A stretch of DNA of 64,000 bases, taken from assembly GCF_011045015.1 (NCBI RefSeq), contig NZ_JAAKZY010000026.1, forward strand, positions 1 through 64,000, in the 5' to 3' direction. Positions within the stretch are counted from its first letter, which is position 1. Each line of letters opens with the position of its first letter. This DNA comes from Streptomyces scabichelini (GTDB taxonomy: Bacteria > Actinomycetota > Actinomycetes > Streptomycetales > Streptomycetaceae). This document shows, piece by piece, positions 49,020-57,356 of this stretch. A program made the position numbers and the translations under genes. Under the pieces are notes generated by a model, which was not told the DNA's origin, did not search any database, and worked only from the letters and a program-made list of their open reading frames with translations.

Positions 49020-52000
49020 TCAGGGCCGCGGTCGCGTTTCCGCCGCTGCGGTGCCCGCCGCGGCGATGCGCGCCGCGATGCGGTCGACGTCGCCGCGCTC
49101 GGCCGGCGGCAGCGGGACCCCGGTGGACTCACGCAGAGCCGCCGCGTCGGCGAGCAGCCGCGCGGCGAGGCCGGTGCGGCCGGCCAGCGCGTGTGCACCG
49201 GCCAGGCCCTCCTTGGCCAGGGCCACCGCGCGGGGGTCGGCGGAGCGTTCGGCGTTCGCCAGCCCCTCCTCGTGCAGGGCCAGCGCACCCGCCGCGTCGC
49301 CCCGCAGCTCCGCGATGAAGCCGAGCTCCGCGAGGATGAACGCGAGCGCCGGATAGGCCCGGGCGGCGCGGTCGGGTTCCAGCCAGGCGCGGAAGAGTGC
49401 CTCGGCCCGGTCGAGCCGTCCCTGGCGGCGGGCGCTGATGGCGAGTCCCAGATCCGCGTACTGTTCGCCCACGGGATGGGAGTGCTCGGCCGCCAGTCGC
49501 CGGGCCCGTTCGAGCAGTTCGTCCGCGCGGGCGTGGTCGCCGCGCAGTAACGCGACCCGGCCGAGATCGGCCAGCTTCTCCGCGTACTGGGTCCACAGGC
49601 CCAGCTCCTCCGTCAGCTCCAGGGAGACGCGGTGCAGGCGTTCCGCCTCCGCGTAGTCCGCTGTGATCATGGCGACGGAGCCGAGTGCGTCGGTGGCCTG
49701 GAACTGCCCCCAGCGGTCACCGAGCCGGCTGAAGAGATCCAGGCTCTCGCAGCCGTGGCGCGCCACCGCGGCCAGATCGCCTTCGAGTTCGGCCTGGAAG
49801 GCGCGGGCCGCGAGGGCGGCGGCCGTGCCCCAGCGGTCGCCGCAGGCGCGGAAACCCGCCAGGGCCTCCTCGAGCCGTCTCACACAGACGGTCTGGTCGC
49901 CCATGCCCCACTGGGTGAGGGCCAGGAACCAACGGGCCCATGCGCGCGCCCGCGGATCCGGTGCCACGGCCGTGTACGCGTCCAGGGCCTCGCCGCCGCG
50001 TTCGACGGCCTCGCCGTCGCCGAAGACCGCCATCGCCAGACCCGCCCGCCACACCGCGGCCTGAGCACGCGACACCTCGGGTGCCCCCTTCGCCGCGTCG
50101 AGCACCGTGTCCAGCGTGCGCAGCGCCTCGCGCGCCCGCCCGCGCAGGAACCAGTACCAGCCCAGCGCGTTGACGAGCCGCAGCGCGCTCTCCGCGGCAC
50201 CGTCCCGCACGGCGCCCTCCACGGCCCGCCGCAGATTCGCGGCCTCACCGTCCAGGCGCCGCAGGGCGTCCTGCTGCCCGGCGCCGTACAGCAAGGGGGC
50301 GGTCGCTTCGGCGAGCGCGAGGTAGTACGCGCGATGCAGACGCCGTACGCGCTTCGACTCGCCCGCCTCCGCCAGGCGTTCGGCGCTGTACACCGCGACG
50401 GACTCCAGCATCCGGTAGCGCGGCCCGTCCGGCCCTTCGGTCATCACCACGAGGGAGCGGTCCACCAGCCGGGCGAGCAGGCCCGTGACCTCGGACCGCG
50501 GCACGTCGTCCCCTGCGCACACCGCCTCGGCCGCGTCGAGCGTGCAGCCGTCGGCGTGGACGGAGAGCCGGCGCAGCACCGCGCGCTCCGGGCCGGTGAG
50601 CAGCTCCCAACTCCAGTCGATCATGGCGCGCAGAGTCCGCTGCCGAGCCGGGGCATCACGCCGCCCCGCGTCCAGTACGGCGAACCGGTCGTCCAGACGC
50701 GCGGCCAACTCCCGTACACCCAGCGCCCGTACGCGCGTGGCCGCCAGCTCCAGCGCCAGCGGGATGCCGTCGAGGCGACGGCACACGCTCTCCACGGCAT
50801 CCGCGTTCTCCGCAGTCGGTACGAAGCCGGGGGCGGCCCGGGCGGTGAACAGCTCGACGGCGTCCTCGAGCGCCAACGGCGGTACGGACCACACCAGTTC
50901 GCCCTCGACGCCCAGTGGCTCCTGACTGGTCGCCAGGACGGTCAGCCCGGGAGCGGCCCGCAGCCAGCGGCCGACGGCCAGGGCCGCGGCGTCCGCGACA
51001 TGCTCACAGTTGTCCAGCACCAACAGCAGCCGCCGCTCGCGCAGGGCCTCGGCGACAGGATCCCCCGACGCCGCACCGCCGCCCGGCAGGGGAGGCCGAC
51101 CCCGCTCCTCCCGGATGCCGAGGACGCCCGCGGTCAGCTCCGTCAGGGCGGCGAACGGGTCGCCGCCGCACGGCCCGCCGATCCCGGCGAGTTCCACGAG
51201 CCATACGCCGTCCGGGTGTTCGGCCTCGGTCAGGCGCGCTGTCTCCAGCGCCAGCCGGGTCTTGCCCACGCCGCCCGCCCCGGTCAGCGTCACCAGACGG
51301 TGCCCGGTGAGCAGCTTCCGCAGCTCCGTCACGGCCGCCGACCGGCCCAGCAGGGGGGTGAGGGGAGCGGGCAGGTTCGTCTGCGGCCGGTCCCGCCGGA
51401 CCGCTTCCGTCAACGCCGGGTCCTGGCGCAGGATCGACCGGTGCAGGGCGGCCAGTTCGGGACCGGGATCGGCGCCCAGCTCCTCGGCGAGACGCACCCG
51501 CAGCGCCTCGTACTCCGCCAGTGCCTCACCCTGCCGCCCGGCCCCGTACAGCGCCCGCAGCCGGACGGCGTGCAGTCGCTCATGCAGCGGGTGCAGCGCG
51601 ACCGGTTCGCGGAGCTCGTCGGCGATGAGGCGGTGCTCGCCCAACTCCAGCCGGGCCTCGGCCAGTTCCTCCAGTGCGGTGAGCCGCTGCTCCTCCAGCC
51701 GGTCGGCAGCCGTGTGCACGAACGGGTCGTCGGTGGCGCGGTCCGCGTAGGCGGGGCCGCGCCACAACTCCAGTCCCCGCGTGAGCAGTCCGGCGCGGGC
51801 GCGGGAATCCCGGGTGGCACGGGCCCGCGCAGCCAGCTCATGGAAGCGGTCGGCGTCCAGCTCGGCCGCCTCCAGGCGCAGCCGGTAACCCCCGGGGCCG
51901 TACTCCACCAGCTCCCGTGCCCCCGGCTCGCCCTGCTCCAGGGCCCGGCGCAGCTGGGACACCTTCGCCTGAAGGGCGTTCGCCGCCTTGCCCGGCGGAC

Positions 52001-52160
52001 GGCCGCTCCAGACCGCCTCGATCAGCCGGTCCGGCGACACCGGCCGGCCCTCGGCGGCCAGCAGCAGTGCCAGCAGGGCGCGGACCTTGGGCTCGGGCAC
52101 GTTCACCGGAGTGCCGTCGGCGGACCAGACCGCCACAGGACCGAGCACCCCGAACCGCAT
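49020..52160 (-). CDS. AfsR/SARP-type regulator (DNA-binding, BTAD, NB-ARC, TPR) with a TTA codon
   Basis: Large signal-processing activator of 1046 aa. An OmpR-like winged helix (1-95, RFGVLGPVAVWSADGTPV, VSQLRRALEQ) and the BTAD helical domain (about 100-250, LELWRGPAYADRATDDPF) form the SARP part. A STAND/NB-ARC ATPase follows: P-loop GAGGVGKTRLALE, Walker B LLLVLDNCEHV, and a winged region (CRRLDGIPLALELAATR). Tetratricopeptide-like repeats make up residues about 600-1046. Leu871 is TTA (plus-strand 49548-49550), so it probably needs the bldA tRNA. It is divergent from an MFS pump; such regulators commonly control antibiotic production or resistance genes. Confidence 0.92.
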   Translation of the reverse strand: MRFGVLGPVAVWSADGTPVNVPEPKVRALLALLLAAEGRPVSPDRLIEAVWSGRPPGKAANALQAKVSQLRRALEQGEPGARELVEYGPGGYRLRLEAAELDADRFHELAARARATRDSRARAGLLTRGLELWRGPAYADRATDDPFVHTAADRLEEQRLTALEELAEARLELGEHRLIADELREPVALHPLHERLHAVRLRALYGAGRQGEALAEYEALRVRLAEELGADPGPELAALHRSILRQDPALTEAVRRDRPQTNLPAPLTPLLGRSAAVTELRKLLTGHRLVTLTGAGGVGKTRLALETARLTEAEHPDGVWLVELAGIGGPCGGDPFAALTELTAGVLGIREERGRPPLPGGGAASGDPVAEALRERRLLLVLDNCEHVADAAALAVGRWLRAAPGLTVLATSQEPLGVEGELVWSVPPLALEDAVELFTARAAPGFVPTAENADAVESVCRRLDGIPLALELAATRVRALGVRELAARLDDRFAVLDAGRRDAPARQRTLRAMIDWSWELLTGPERAVLRRLSVHADGCTLDAAEAVCAGDDVPRSEVTGLLARLVDRSLVVMTEGPDGPRYRMLESVAVYSAERLAEAGESKRVRRLHRAYYLALAEATAPLLYGAGQQDALRRLDGEAANLRRAVEGAVRDGAAESALRLVNALGWYWFLRGRAREALRTLDTVLDAAKGAPEVSRAQAAVWRAGLAMAVFGDGEAVERGGEALDAYTAVAPDPRARAWARWFLALTQWGMGDQTVCVRRLEEALAGFRACGDRWGTAAALAARAFQAELEGDLAAVARHGCESLDLFSRLGDRWGQFQATDALGSVAMITADYAEAERLHRVSLELTEELGLWTQYAEKLADLGRVALLRGDHARADELLERARRLAAEHSHPVGEQYADLGLAISARRQGRLDRAEALFRAWLEPDRAARAYPALAFILAELGFIAELRGDAAGALALHEEGLANAERSADPRAVALAKEGLAGAHALAGRTGLAARLLADAAALRESTGVPLPPAERGDVDRIAARIAAAGTAAAETRPRP

Positions 52161-52182
52161 ACGCCCAGCGTAACCGGCTCCC

Positions 52183-52211
52183 TCAGCCCGCCGTCAGCGG
52201 ACCATCAGCGT
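52183..52211. promoter_or_regulatory. Three direct TCAGC repeats at 11-bp spacing (candidate SARP site)
   Basis: TCAGCCC (52183), TCAGCGG (52194) and TCAGCGT (52205) start exactly 11 bp apart. SARP proteins bind heptamers repeated every 11 bp. The sites lie in the 70-bp gap between the SARP gene and the divergent MFS gene, so they may control one or both. No Shine-Dalgarno precedes either start, which suggests leaderless messages. Confidence 0.6.
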
Positions 52212-52230
52212 CGCTCGGCACGCTCGGCGC

Positions 52231-53841
52231 ATGACGACCTACACCCACGCGACCAGAGCGGGGCGCCGCGAATGGGCCGGGCTCGCCGTCCTCGCGCTCC
52301 CCACGCTGCTGCTCGCCCTCGACCTCAGCGTGCTGCACCTCGCCGCACCCAGTATGAGCGCCGAACTGAAGCCGGACAGCACCCAGTTGCTGTGGATCCT
52401 CGACATCTACGGATTCATGATCGCGGGATTCCTGGTGACCATGGGCGCCCTCGGCGACCGCATCGGCCGCCGCAGGCTCCTCATGGCGGGCGCCACCGCC
52501 TTCGCCGCCGCCTCCGTCGCCGCCGCGTACTCCACCAGCCCCGGCATGCTGATCGCCACCCGCGCACTGCTAGGCGTCGCGGGCGCCACCCTGATGCCGT
52601 CCACGCTCGCCCTGATCAGCACCATGTTCCGCGACACACGGCAGCGTGCGGTCGCCGTCGGGGTCTGGATGACCTGCTTCATGGTGGGCAGCGCCGTCGG
52701 CCCCGTCGTCGGAGGACTGCTGCTCGAGCGGTTCTGGTGGGGTTCGGTCTTCCTGCTCGGCGTGCCCGTGATGGCGCTGCTGCTCATCAGCGCGCCCATG
52801 CTGCTTCCCGAGCACCGCGACCCCGGCGCCGGGCGCGTCGACCCGCTGAGCGTGGCCCTGTCGCTCGGGGCAGCCATCGGGGTGGTGTACGGCCTGAAAG
52901 AGCTGGCCGCACACGGACTGCGGCCGTCGGCTCTCGTGGTCCTAGCGGGCGGCGTCCTGCTGGGCCTGGCGTTCGTGCGGCGTCAACGGGTGCTGACGCA
53001 GCCCGTGATGGATCTGCGGCTGTTCGCGGAGCGGGCCTTCACCGGCACTCTGCTGATCATGCTGGTCGCGGTGATCACGGTCGGCGGCACGATGCTCTTC
53101 GCGGTCCAGTACCTGCAGATGGTCCGGGGACTCTCGGCGCTGGACGCGGGGTTGTGGCTGCTGCCCGCGATGGGCGCGACGATCGCCGGCTCCATGGTGT
53201 CGCCGTTGCTGGCCCGGCGCGTGCCGCCGGGCCGCCTCGTCGGTGGCGGTCTGGCGCTGGCGGTCCTCGGCCACGCGATGGTCGCCGCGGCGGGCGGCAC
53301 GGGCGGCTTCGGCCTGACGGTCGGCGGCGTGGCCCTGGCGTTCCTGGGCGTCTCGCCCACGATGGTGCTCGGCACGGACCTGGTGCTGGGCTCGGCCCCC
53401 GCGGAGAAGGCGGGCTCGGCGTCGTCGTTGTCGGAGACCGCGGGGGAACTGGGCTCGGCCCTCGGCATCGCGCTGCTCGGCTCTGTCGGAGCGGCCGTCT
53501 ACCGGGCCCGTATGGAGGGCCGGGCATCGGACAGCCCGGCCGCGGAGGACAGCCTGCCGGGTGCGTTGGCCGCGGACGGACTGCCCGCCGGTGTCGTGGC
53601 GGCGGCGCGGGACGCCTTCACCAGCGGTATGAGCGTCGCCGCGGTGGTGGCGGCCGCGGTATCGGCGGCGCTCGCCGTCGCGGCACTGCGGATCCTGCGC
53701 CACGTACCGGCACTGGGCGAGGTACCGACACTGGGCGGGCCGGTCCACGAGGACGACGTGCCGGCACACGACCATGGCGCAGGGACCCACGAGGACGACG
53801 TTCCGGAAATCGGCTCCGCGTCGAGTCAGGTCCGTCCTTAA
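52231..53841 (+). CDS. MFS drug exporter, DHA2 type, next to the SARP regulator
   Basis: Inner-membrane exporter of 536 aa with about 14 membrane segments: ALGDRIGRRRLLMAG (motif A), GSAVGPVVGGLLLERFWWGSVF and FAVQYLQMVRGLSALDAGL. It parallels the pump at 46973 (shared TQLLWI, IAG, GVAGATLMP.TLALI) but the two are clearly diverged. A hydrophilic C-terminal tail of about 40 residues holds two HEDDVP motifs, absent from the other pump. Start at the ATG at 52231, without a Shine-Dalgarno. Probably under the divergent SARP regulator. Confidence 0.9.
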   Translation: MTTYTHATRAGRREWAGLAVLALPTLLLALDLSVLHLAAPSMSAELKPDSTQLLWILDIYGFMIAGFLVTMGALGDRIGRRRLLMAGATAFAAASVAAAYSTSPGMLIATRALLGVAGATLMPSTLALISTMFRDTRQRAVAVGVWMTCFMVGSAVGPVVGGLLLERFWWGSVFLLGVPVMALLLISAPMLLPEHRDPGAGRVDPLSVALSLGAAIGVVYGLKELAAHGLRPSALVVLAGGVLLGLAFVRRQRVLTQPVMDLRLFAERAFTGTLLIMLVAVITVGGTMLFAVQYLQMVRGLSALDAGLWLLPAMGATIAGSMVSPLLARRVPPGRLVGGGLALAVLGHAMVAAAGGTGGFGLTVGGVALAFLGVSPTMVLGTDLVLGSAPAEKAGSASSLSETAGELGSALGIALLGSVGAAVYRARMEGRASDSPAAEDSLPGALAADGLPAGVVAAARDAFTSGMSVAAVVAAAVSAALAVAALRILRHVPALGEVPTLGGPVHEDDVPAHDHGAGTHEDDVPEIGSASSQVRP

Positions 53842-53869
53842 GCCGGTTTTCGCCCTCGCCTGATGGTCT
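53838..53869 (+). promoter_or_regulatory. Conserved 32-bp element upstream of the peptide remnant, copy B
   Basis: Matches 48648-48679 at 30 of 32 positions. It begins at the last bases of the MFS gene (stop 53839-53841) and lies 92 bp before the remnant start at 53961. Conservation in both copies suggests a function. Confidence 0.55.
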
Positions 53870-53960
53870 TGCTCCCAGGCAACGCCTCACAGCGGCCTCG
53901 CCCGCGCCTCCGTGCGCCGGGCGAAGCCGCAGTCCGACGGCGCTAAGGAGCGACAAGACC

Positions 53961-54044
53961 ATGACACGTACGCGCAACACGGTCCTCGCAACGGTCACCG
54001 CGCCGGCCGCGGCAGGAAGCGCCGACCCCGCGGAGGCCCTGTGA
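53961..54044 (+). pseudogene. Shrunken copy of the secreted peptide gene, coupled to moxR
   Basis: A 27-codon frame with its own Shine-Dalgarno (AAGGAG at 53945-53950). It reads MTRTRNTVLATVTAPAAAGS and ends ADPAEAL; the 81-aa peptide starts MTRRMRKTVVVAATVLAAAG and ends VDPEAL, so the middle has been lost. Its stop overlaps the GTG of the MoxR gene (GTGA), so it can act as a translational leader even if its product is useless. A functional tiny protein cannot be excluded. Confidence 0.6.
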
Positions 54045-55042
54045 CCACGAACAGCGACACCAGCGACGGAAAGCTCCTCGAAGAGGCGCTCTTCGAGGTC
54101 AAGCGGGTGATCGTCGGGCAGGACCGCATGGTGGAGCGGATGTTCACCGCGGTCCTGGCCCGCGGGCACTGCCTGCTCCAGGGTGTGCCCGGGGTCGCCA
54201 AGACGCTCGCCGCCAAGACCCTCGCCCAGGTCGCGGGCGGCCGGTTCGCCCGGCTCCAGTTCACCCCGGACCTCGTCCCGTCCGACATCACCGGCAACCG
54301 GATCTACCGGCAGTCCAGTGAGACCTTCAGCGTCGAACCCGGCCCCGTCGTCGCGAACTTCGTCCTCGCCGACGAGATCAACCGCGCCCCCGCCAAGGTG
54401 CAGTCCGCGCTCCTCGAAGTGATGGGCGAGCACCAGGTCTCCATCGGCGGCACCACCATCCCCGTCCCCGAGCCGTTCCTCGTACTCGCCACCCAGAACC
54501 CCATCGAGTCCGAGGGCGTCTACCAACTCCCCGAAGCCCAGCGCGACCGCTTCCTGCTCAAGGTGGAGATCGCCGCGCCGAGCGAGTCCGAAGAGCTCGC
54601 GATCCTCTACCGGATGAGCGTCGACCCGCCGCGGCCGCGCCCCGTCCTGACCCCCGAGCGGCTCATCGCGCTCCAAAGGACCGCCGACGAGGTGTTCGTG
54701 CACCACGCGATCGCCGAGTACGCCGTACGGCTGATCGTCTCGACCCGTGAACTCGCGGGCCCCGACAGCCGGTTGGCGCACGGTGCAGGGCCTCGCGCCA
54801 CCCTCGGCCTGGTCGCCGCCGCCCGGGCGCTCGCCCTGCTCCGCGGCCGCGGCTACGTCCTCCCCGAGGATGTGCACGATCTGGCCCACGAGGTCATCGC
54901 GCACCGGCTGGTGCTGTCCTTCGACGCGCTCGCCGACGGCGTCACCGGAGCCGAGATCGTCGACGAGGTGCTCGCCGCGGTGGAGCAGCCACGGATCAGT
55001 CCGCGCCAGGCCGCGGCCGACCAGGAGGAGAACGTGGCATGA
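54041..55042 (+). CDS. MoxR-type AAA+ ATPase
   Basis: Chaperone-like ATPase of 333 aa that works with VWA-domain partners to mature or insert cofactors and assemble complexes. Walker A is GVPGVAKT (48-55), Walker B VLADEINRA (108-116), sensor 1 ATQNPIESEG, and a GAGPRATLGL/EDVHDLAHEVIAHRL C-terminal lid. The start GTG overlaps the stop of the 27-codon frame. Its own stop overlaps the DUF58 start (ATGA). Length is usual for MoxR proteins. Target protein unknown. Confidence 0.92.
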   Translation: MTTNSDTSDGKLLEEALFEVKRVIVGQDRMVERMFTAVLARGHCLLQGVPGVAKTLAAKTLAQVAGGRFARLQFTPDLVPSDITGNRIYRQSSETFSVEPGPVVANFVLADEINRAPAKVQSALLEVMGEHQVSIGGTTIPVPEPFLVLATQNPIESEGVYQLPEAQRDRFLLKVEIAAPSESEELAILYRMSVDPPRPRPVLTPERLIALQRTADEVFVHHAIAEYAVRLIVSTRELAGPDSRLAHGAGPRATLGLVAAARALALLRGRGYVLPEDVHDLAHEVIAHRLVLSFDALADGVTGAEIVDEVLAAVEQPRISPRQAAADQEENVA

Positions 55043-55959
55043 GCGGCACCCCCACCCTCCGCGAACTCACCCCCGAACAAGCCCTCAAGCACCTGGAGCT
55101 GCTCTTCACCCGCCGCCCCGACGGCCTCCTCCAGGGCGACCACCCGGGGCTGGTGCCCGGTCCCGGCAGCGAAGTGTCCGAGACCCGTCCGTACGTCATC
55201 GGGGACGACGTACGCCGGATGGACTGGAGCGCCACCGCGCGCACCACCGTCCCGCACGTCCGCCTCACCCTCGCCGACCGGGAACTCACCACCTGGATCG
55301 TCCTGGACGCCTCCGCGAGCATGGACTTCGGCACGGCCCGGATGGAGAAACGCGACCTGGCCGTCGGCGCCGCCGCGGCCGTCGCCTTCCTCACCGAGCG
55401 GGCCGGAAACCGGCTCGGCGCCCAGATCACGGGCCCCGACGGCATCCGGCGGATCCCGCCGCGCACCGGCCGCGGCCACCTCCTCAGAATCCTGCGCGCC
55501 GCCCTCGACCGCCCCCGCGTGGCACCCGGCGCGGCCGCCCCCGGACACACCCTCGCCGACGCCCTGTCCTCCCTGCGCACCCTGCCGGGCCGCGGACTCG
55601 TCGCCGTCGTCTCCGACTTCCTGGAGACCGGCTGGGAGCAGCCGCTGCGCACCATCGCCCACCGCCACCAGCTGCTCGCGGTCGAGACGGTCGACCCCCG
55701 CGAACTGGAGCTGCCCGACGTCGGACTGCTCACGGTGGTCGACCCCGAGACCGGCCGCAGGCGTGAAATCCCCACCAACGCCCGGCGGTTGCGTGAGCGG
55801 TACGCCGAAGCCGCGCTGGAGCAACGGGCGTTGATCAAGACGTCCATACGCCGCGCGGGCGCGGCCCACCTGCGGCTGCGCACGGACCGCGACTGGGTGC
55901 GTGACGTCGTACGCCATGTCGCGGCCCAGCGGCGCCGAGCGGGAGGCGGTGCCGCGTGA
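55039..55959 (+). CDS. DUF58 (VWA-like) protein
   Basis: Cytoplasmic 306-aa protein of the DUF58 family that is almost always next to MoxR. The signature RPYVIGDDVRRMDWSATAR (residues 50-68) is intact, followed by a VWA-like fold with the metal-binding pattern LDASASM (Asp90, Ser92, Ser94). The ATG overlaps the moxR stop. A short G/C-rich repeat of CATCCG and CCCCGT units (about 56031-56063) lies between this gene and the next. Role: partner or adaptor for MoxR, from family knowledge. Confidence 0.9.
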   Translation: MSGTPTLRELTPEQALKHLELLFTRRPDGLLQGDHPGLVPGPGSEVSETRPYVIGDDVRRMDWSATARTTVPHVRLTLADRELTTWIVLDASASMDFGTARMEKRDLAVGAAAAVAFLTERAGNRLGAQITGPDGIRRIPPRTGRGHLLRILRAALDRPRVAPGAAAPGHTLADALSSLRTLPGRGLVAVVSDFLETGWEQPLRTIAHRHQLLAVETVDPRELELPDVGLLTVVDPETGRRREIPTNARRLRERYAEAALEQRALIKTSIRRAGAAHLRLRTDRDWVRDVVRHVAAQRRRAGGGAA

Positions 55960-56074
55960 ACGCCCGGCCCAGGTGCCGGCGGCCGTGGAGCCGGCGGCCG
56001 TTGCGCCGGGTGAGCACCACATCACCGTCGTCCGCATCCGCATCCGTCCCCGTCCCCGTCCCCCGGGAGGTGCC

Positions 56075-57025
56075 ATGAGTCTGCGTTCGCCCGGCTGGCT
56101 GCTGCTTCTGGTGCCGCTCGTCGCGCTGATCGGCGTGTATCTGGTGGTGCAGCGCAGGCGCGGCCGGTACGCCGTCCGATTCACCAACCTCGATCTGCTG
56201 GACAAGGTCGCACCCAAGCAGCCCCGTTGGCGGCGGCACATCCCCGCGGCCGCCTTCTGCGCCACGCTCGGCCTGCTGGTCGTCGGCTTCGCCCGGCCGA
56301 CCACGGACGTGCGGGTGCCGCGCGAACGGGCCACCGTCGTCGTCGCCTTCGACGTCTCCGCCTCCATGGAGGCCACCGATGTCGAGCCGACCCGTTTCGA
56401 AGCAGCCCAGCGGGCCGCCCTCGCCTTTGTCGACCGGCTGCCCGAGCGCTTCAACGCGGGGCTCGTGCCCTTCAGCGGCACCGCGAACGTGGCGGTGCCG
56501 CCGACCACCGACCGGGGCGCGTTGCGCTCGGCCATCGAACGGCTCACCACCGGCGAGGGCACGGCGATCGGCGAGGCCGTCGTGGCCGCGCGGGACGCCG
56601 TGCGCATGCTCGACCGGGAGGCTGAGCGGCGCCCGCCGCCCGCGCACATCGTGCTCCTGTCGGACGGCTCCAACACCACGGGACGCTCCGTCGAATCGGC
56701 GGCCGAAGAGGCGGCCGGCGACAGAATCCCGGTCTCGACCATCGCGTACGGCACCGAAGGCGGCACCATCGAACTGCCGTCCGGCGACACCATTCAGGTC
56801 CCCGTGGACGGGCCCGCCCTGGAAAACCTCGCGTCCCGCACCGGCGGCGACTTCCACGAGGCCGCGACGGGAGAAGAACTCCAGGAGGTGTACGAGGACA
56901 TCGGCAGCTCCGTCGGCCACCGCACCGAGGAACGCGAGATCTGGCAGTGGTTCGTCGCAGCCGGCCTCATCACGGCCCTGGCCGCGGCGGCAACATCACT
57001 GCTCTGGTTCTCGAGGCTACCGTGA
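56075..57025 (+). CDS. Membrane-anchored VWA-domain protein
   Basis: Protein of 316 aa with N-terminal membrane helices (7-25 and 57-73), a VWA domain whose MIDAS is AFDVSASM (Asp93, Ser95, Ser97), and a C-terminal helix (about 291-312, FVAAGLITALAAAATSLLWF). The layout recalls BatA-type aerotolerance proteins. Start at ATG 56075 after GGGAGG; longer in-frame starts upstream are implausible because the added part is Arg/Pro-rich and repetitive. Together with the two preceding genes it makes the core MoxR-DUF58-VWA set. Confidence 0.9.
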   Translation: MSLRSPGWLLLLVPLVALIGVYLVVQRRRGRYAVRFTNLDLLDKVAPKQPRWRRHIPAAAFCATLGLLVVGFARPTTDVRVPRERATVVVAFDVSASMEATDVEPTRFEAAQRAALAFVDRLPERFNAGLVPFSGTANVAVPPTTDRGALRSAIERLTTGEGTAIGEAVVAARDAVRMLDREAERRPPPAHIVLLSDGSNTTGRSVESAAEEAAGDRIPVSTIAYGTEGGTIELPSGDTIQVPVDGPALENLASRTGGDFHEAATGEELQEVYEDIGSSVGHRTEEREIWQWFVAAGLITALAAAATSLLWFSRLP

Positions 57026-57356
57026 CGGCTCCACTGAACTCCGCGACCGCCGGGACCGGTTCGGCTCCCGGCACCGCCGGGTTCGGTACCGGTGCCACTG
57101 GCTCGGCGCCCGGCGTCATGGGCTGCGTGTCCGGCAGTTGTCGGGTCGGTGTCCGGCCCTGGCCATCCGTCACCACGGGCCACCCGGCACCACAGGTTTG
57201 GTGCGTGGCACCGCAGGTGCGGTACCCGGCACGACGGGTTCGGTGTCTGCCAACCGCTGGTTCGGCGACCGGCAGTGCCGGTTCCCTGCCCGGCACCGCC
57301 GGCTCGGCGCCGGTATGCCCGGGCAGTTCCGGTTCCGCGTCCAAGGAGGAACGATC
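57026..57356. other. Gap between the VWA and protease genes: degenerate 21-bp repeat array
   Basis: The 331-bp gap is filled by imperfect 21-bp units of GGCACCgcnGGnttCGGTncC type, e.g. 57070-57090, 57091-57111, 57112-57132, then 57186-57206, 57207-57227 and 57228-57248. Read as protein they give heptads such as GTAGFGT and GTAGAVP, but in different frames on either side of 22-bp units (57133-57154 and 57249-57270). A GTGA overlap at the VWA stop starts a frame that reads the first part. No recognisable gene; the protease Shine-Dalgarno lies at the right end. Confidence 0.6.

Noticed and set aside
49632-54044. A 1470-codon open frame on the plus strand
   Set aside because: It is the shadow of the minus-strand SARP gene and the plus-strand MFS gene: Arg/Pro/Gly-rich, without domains, and running through the divergent promoter gap.
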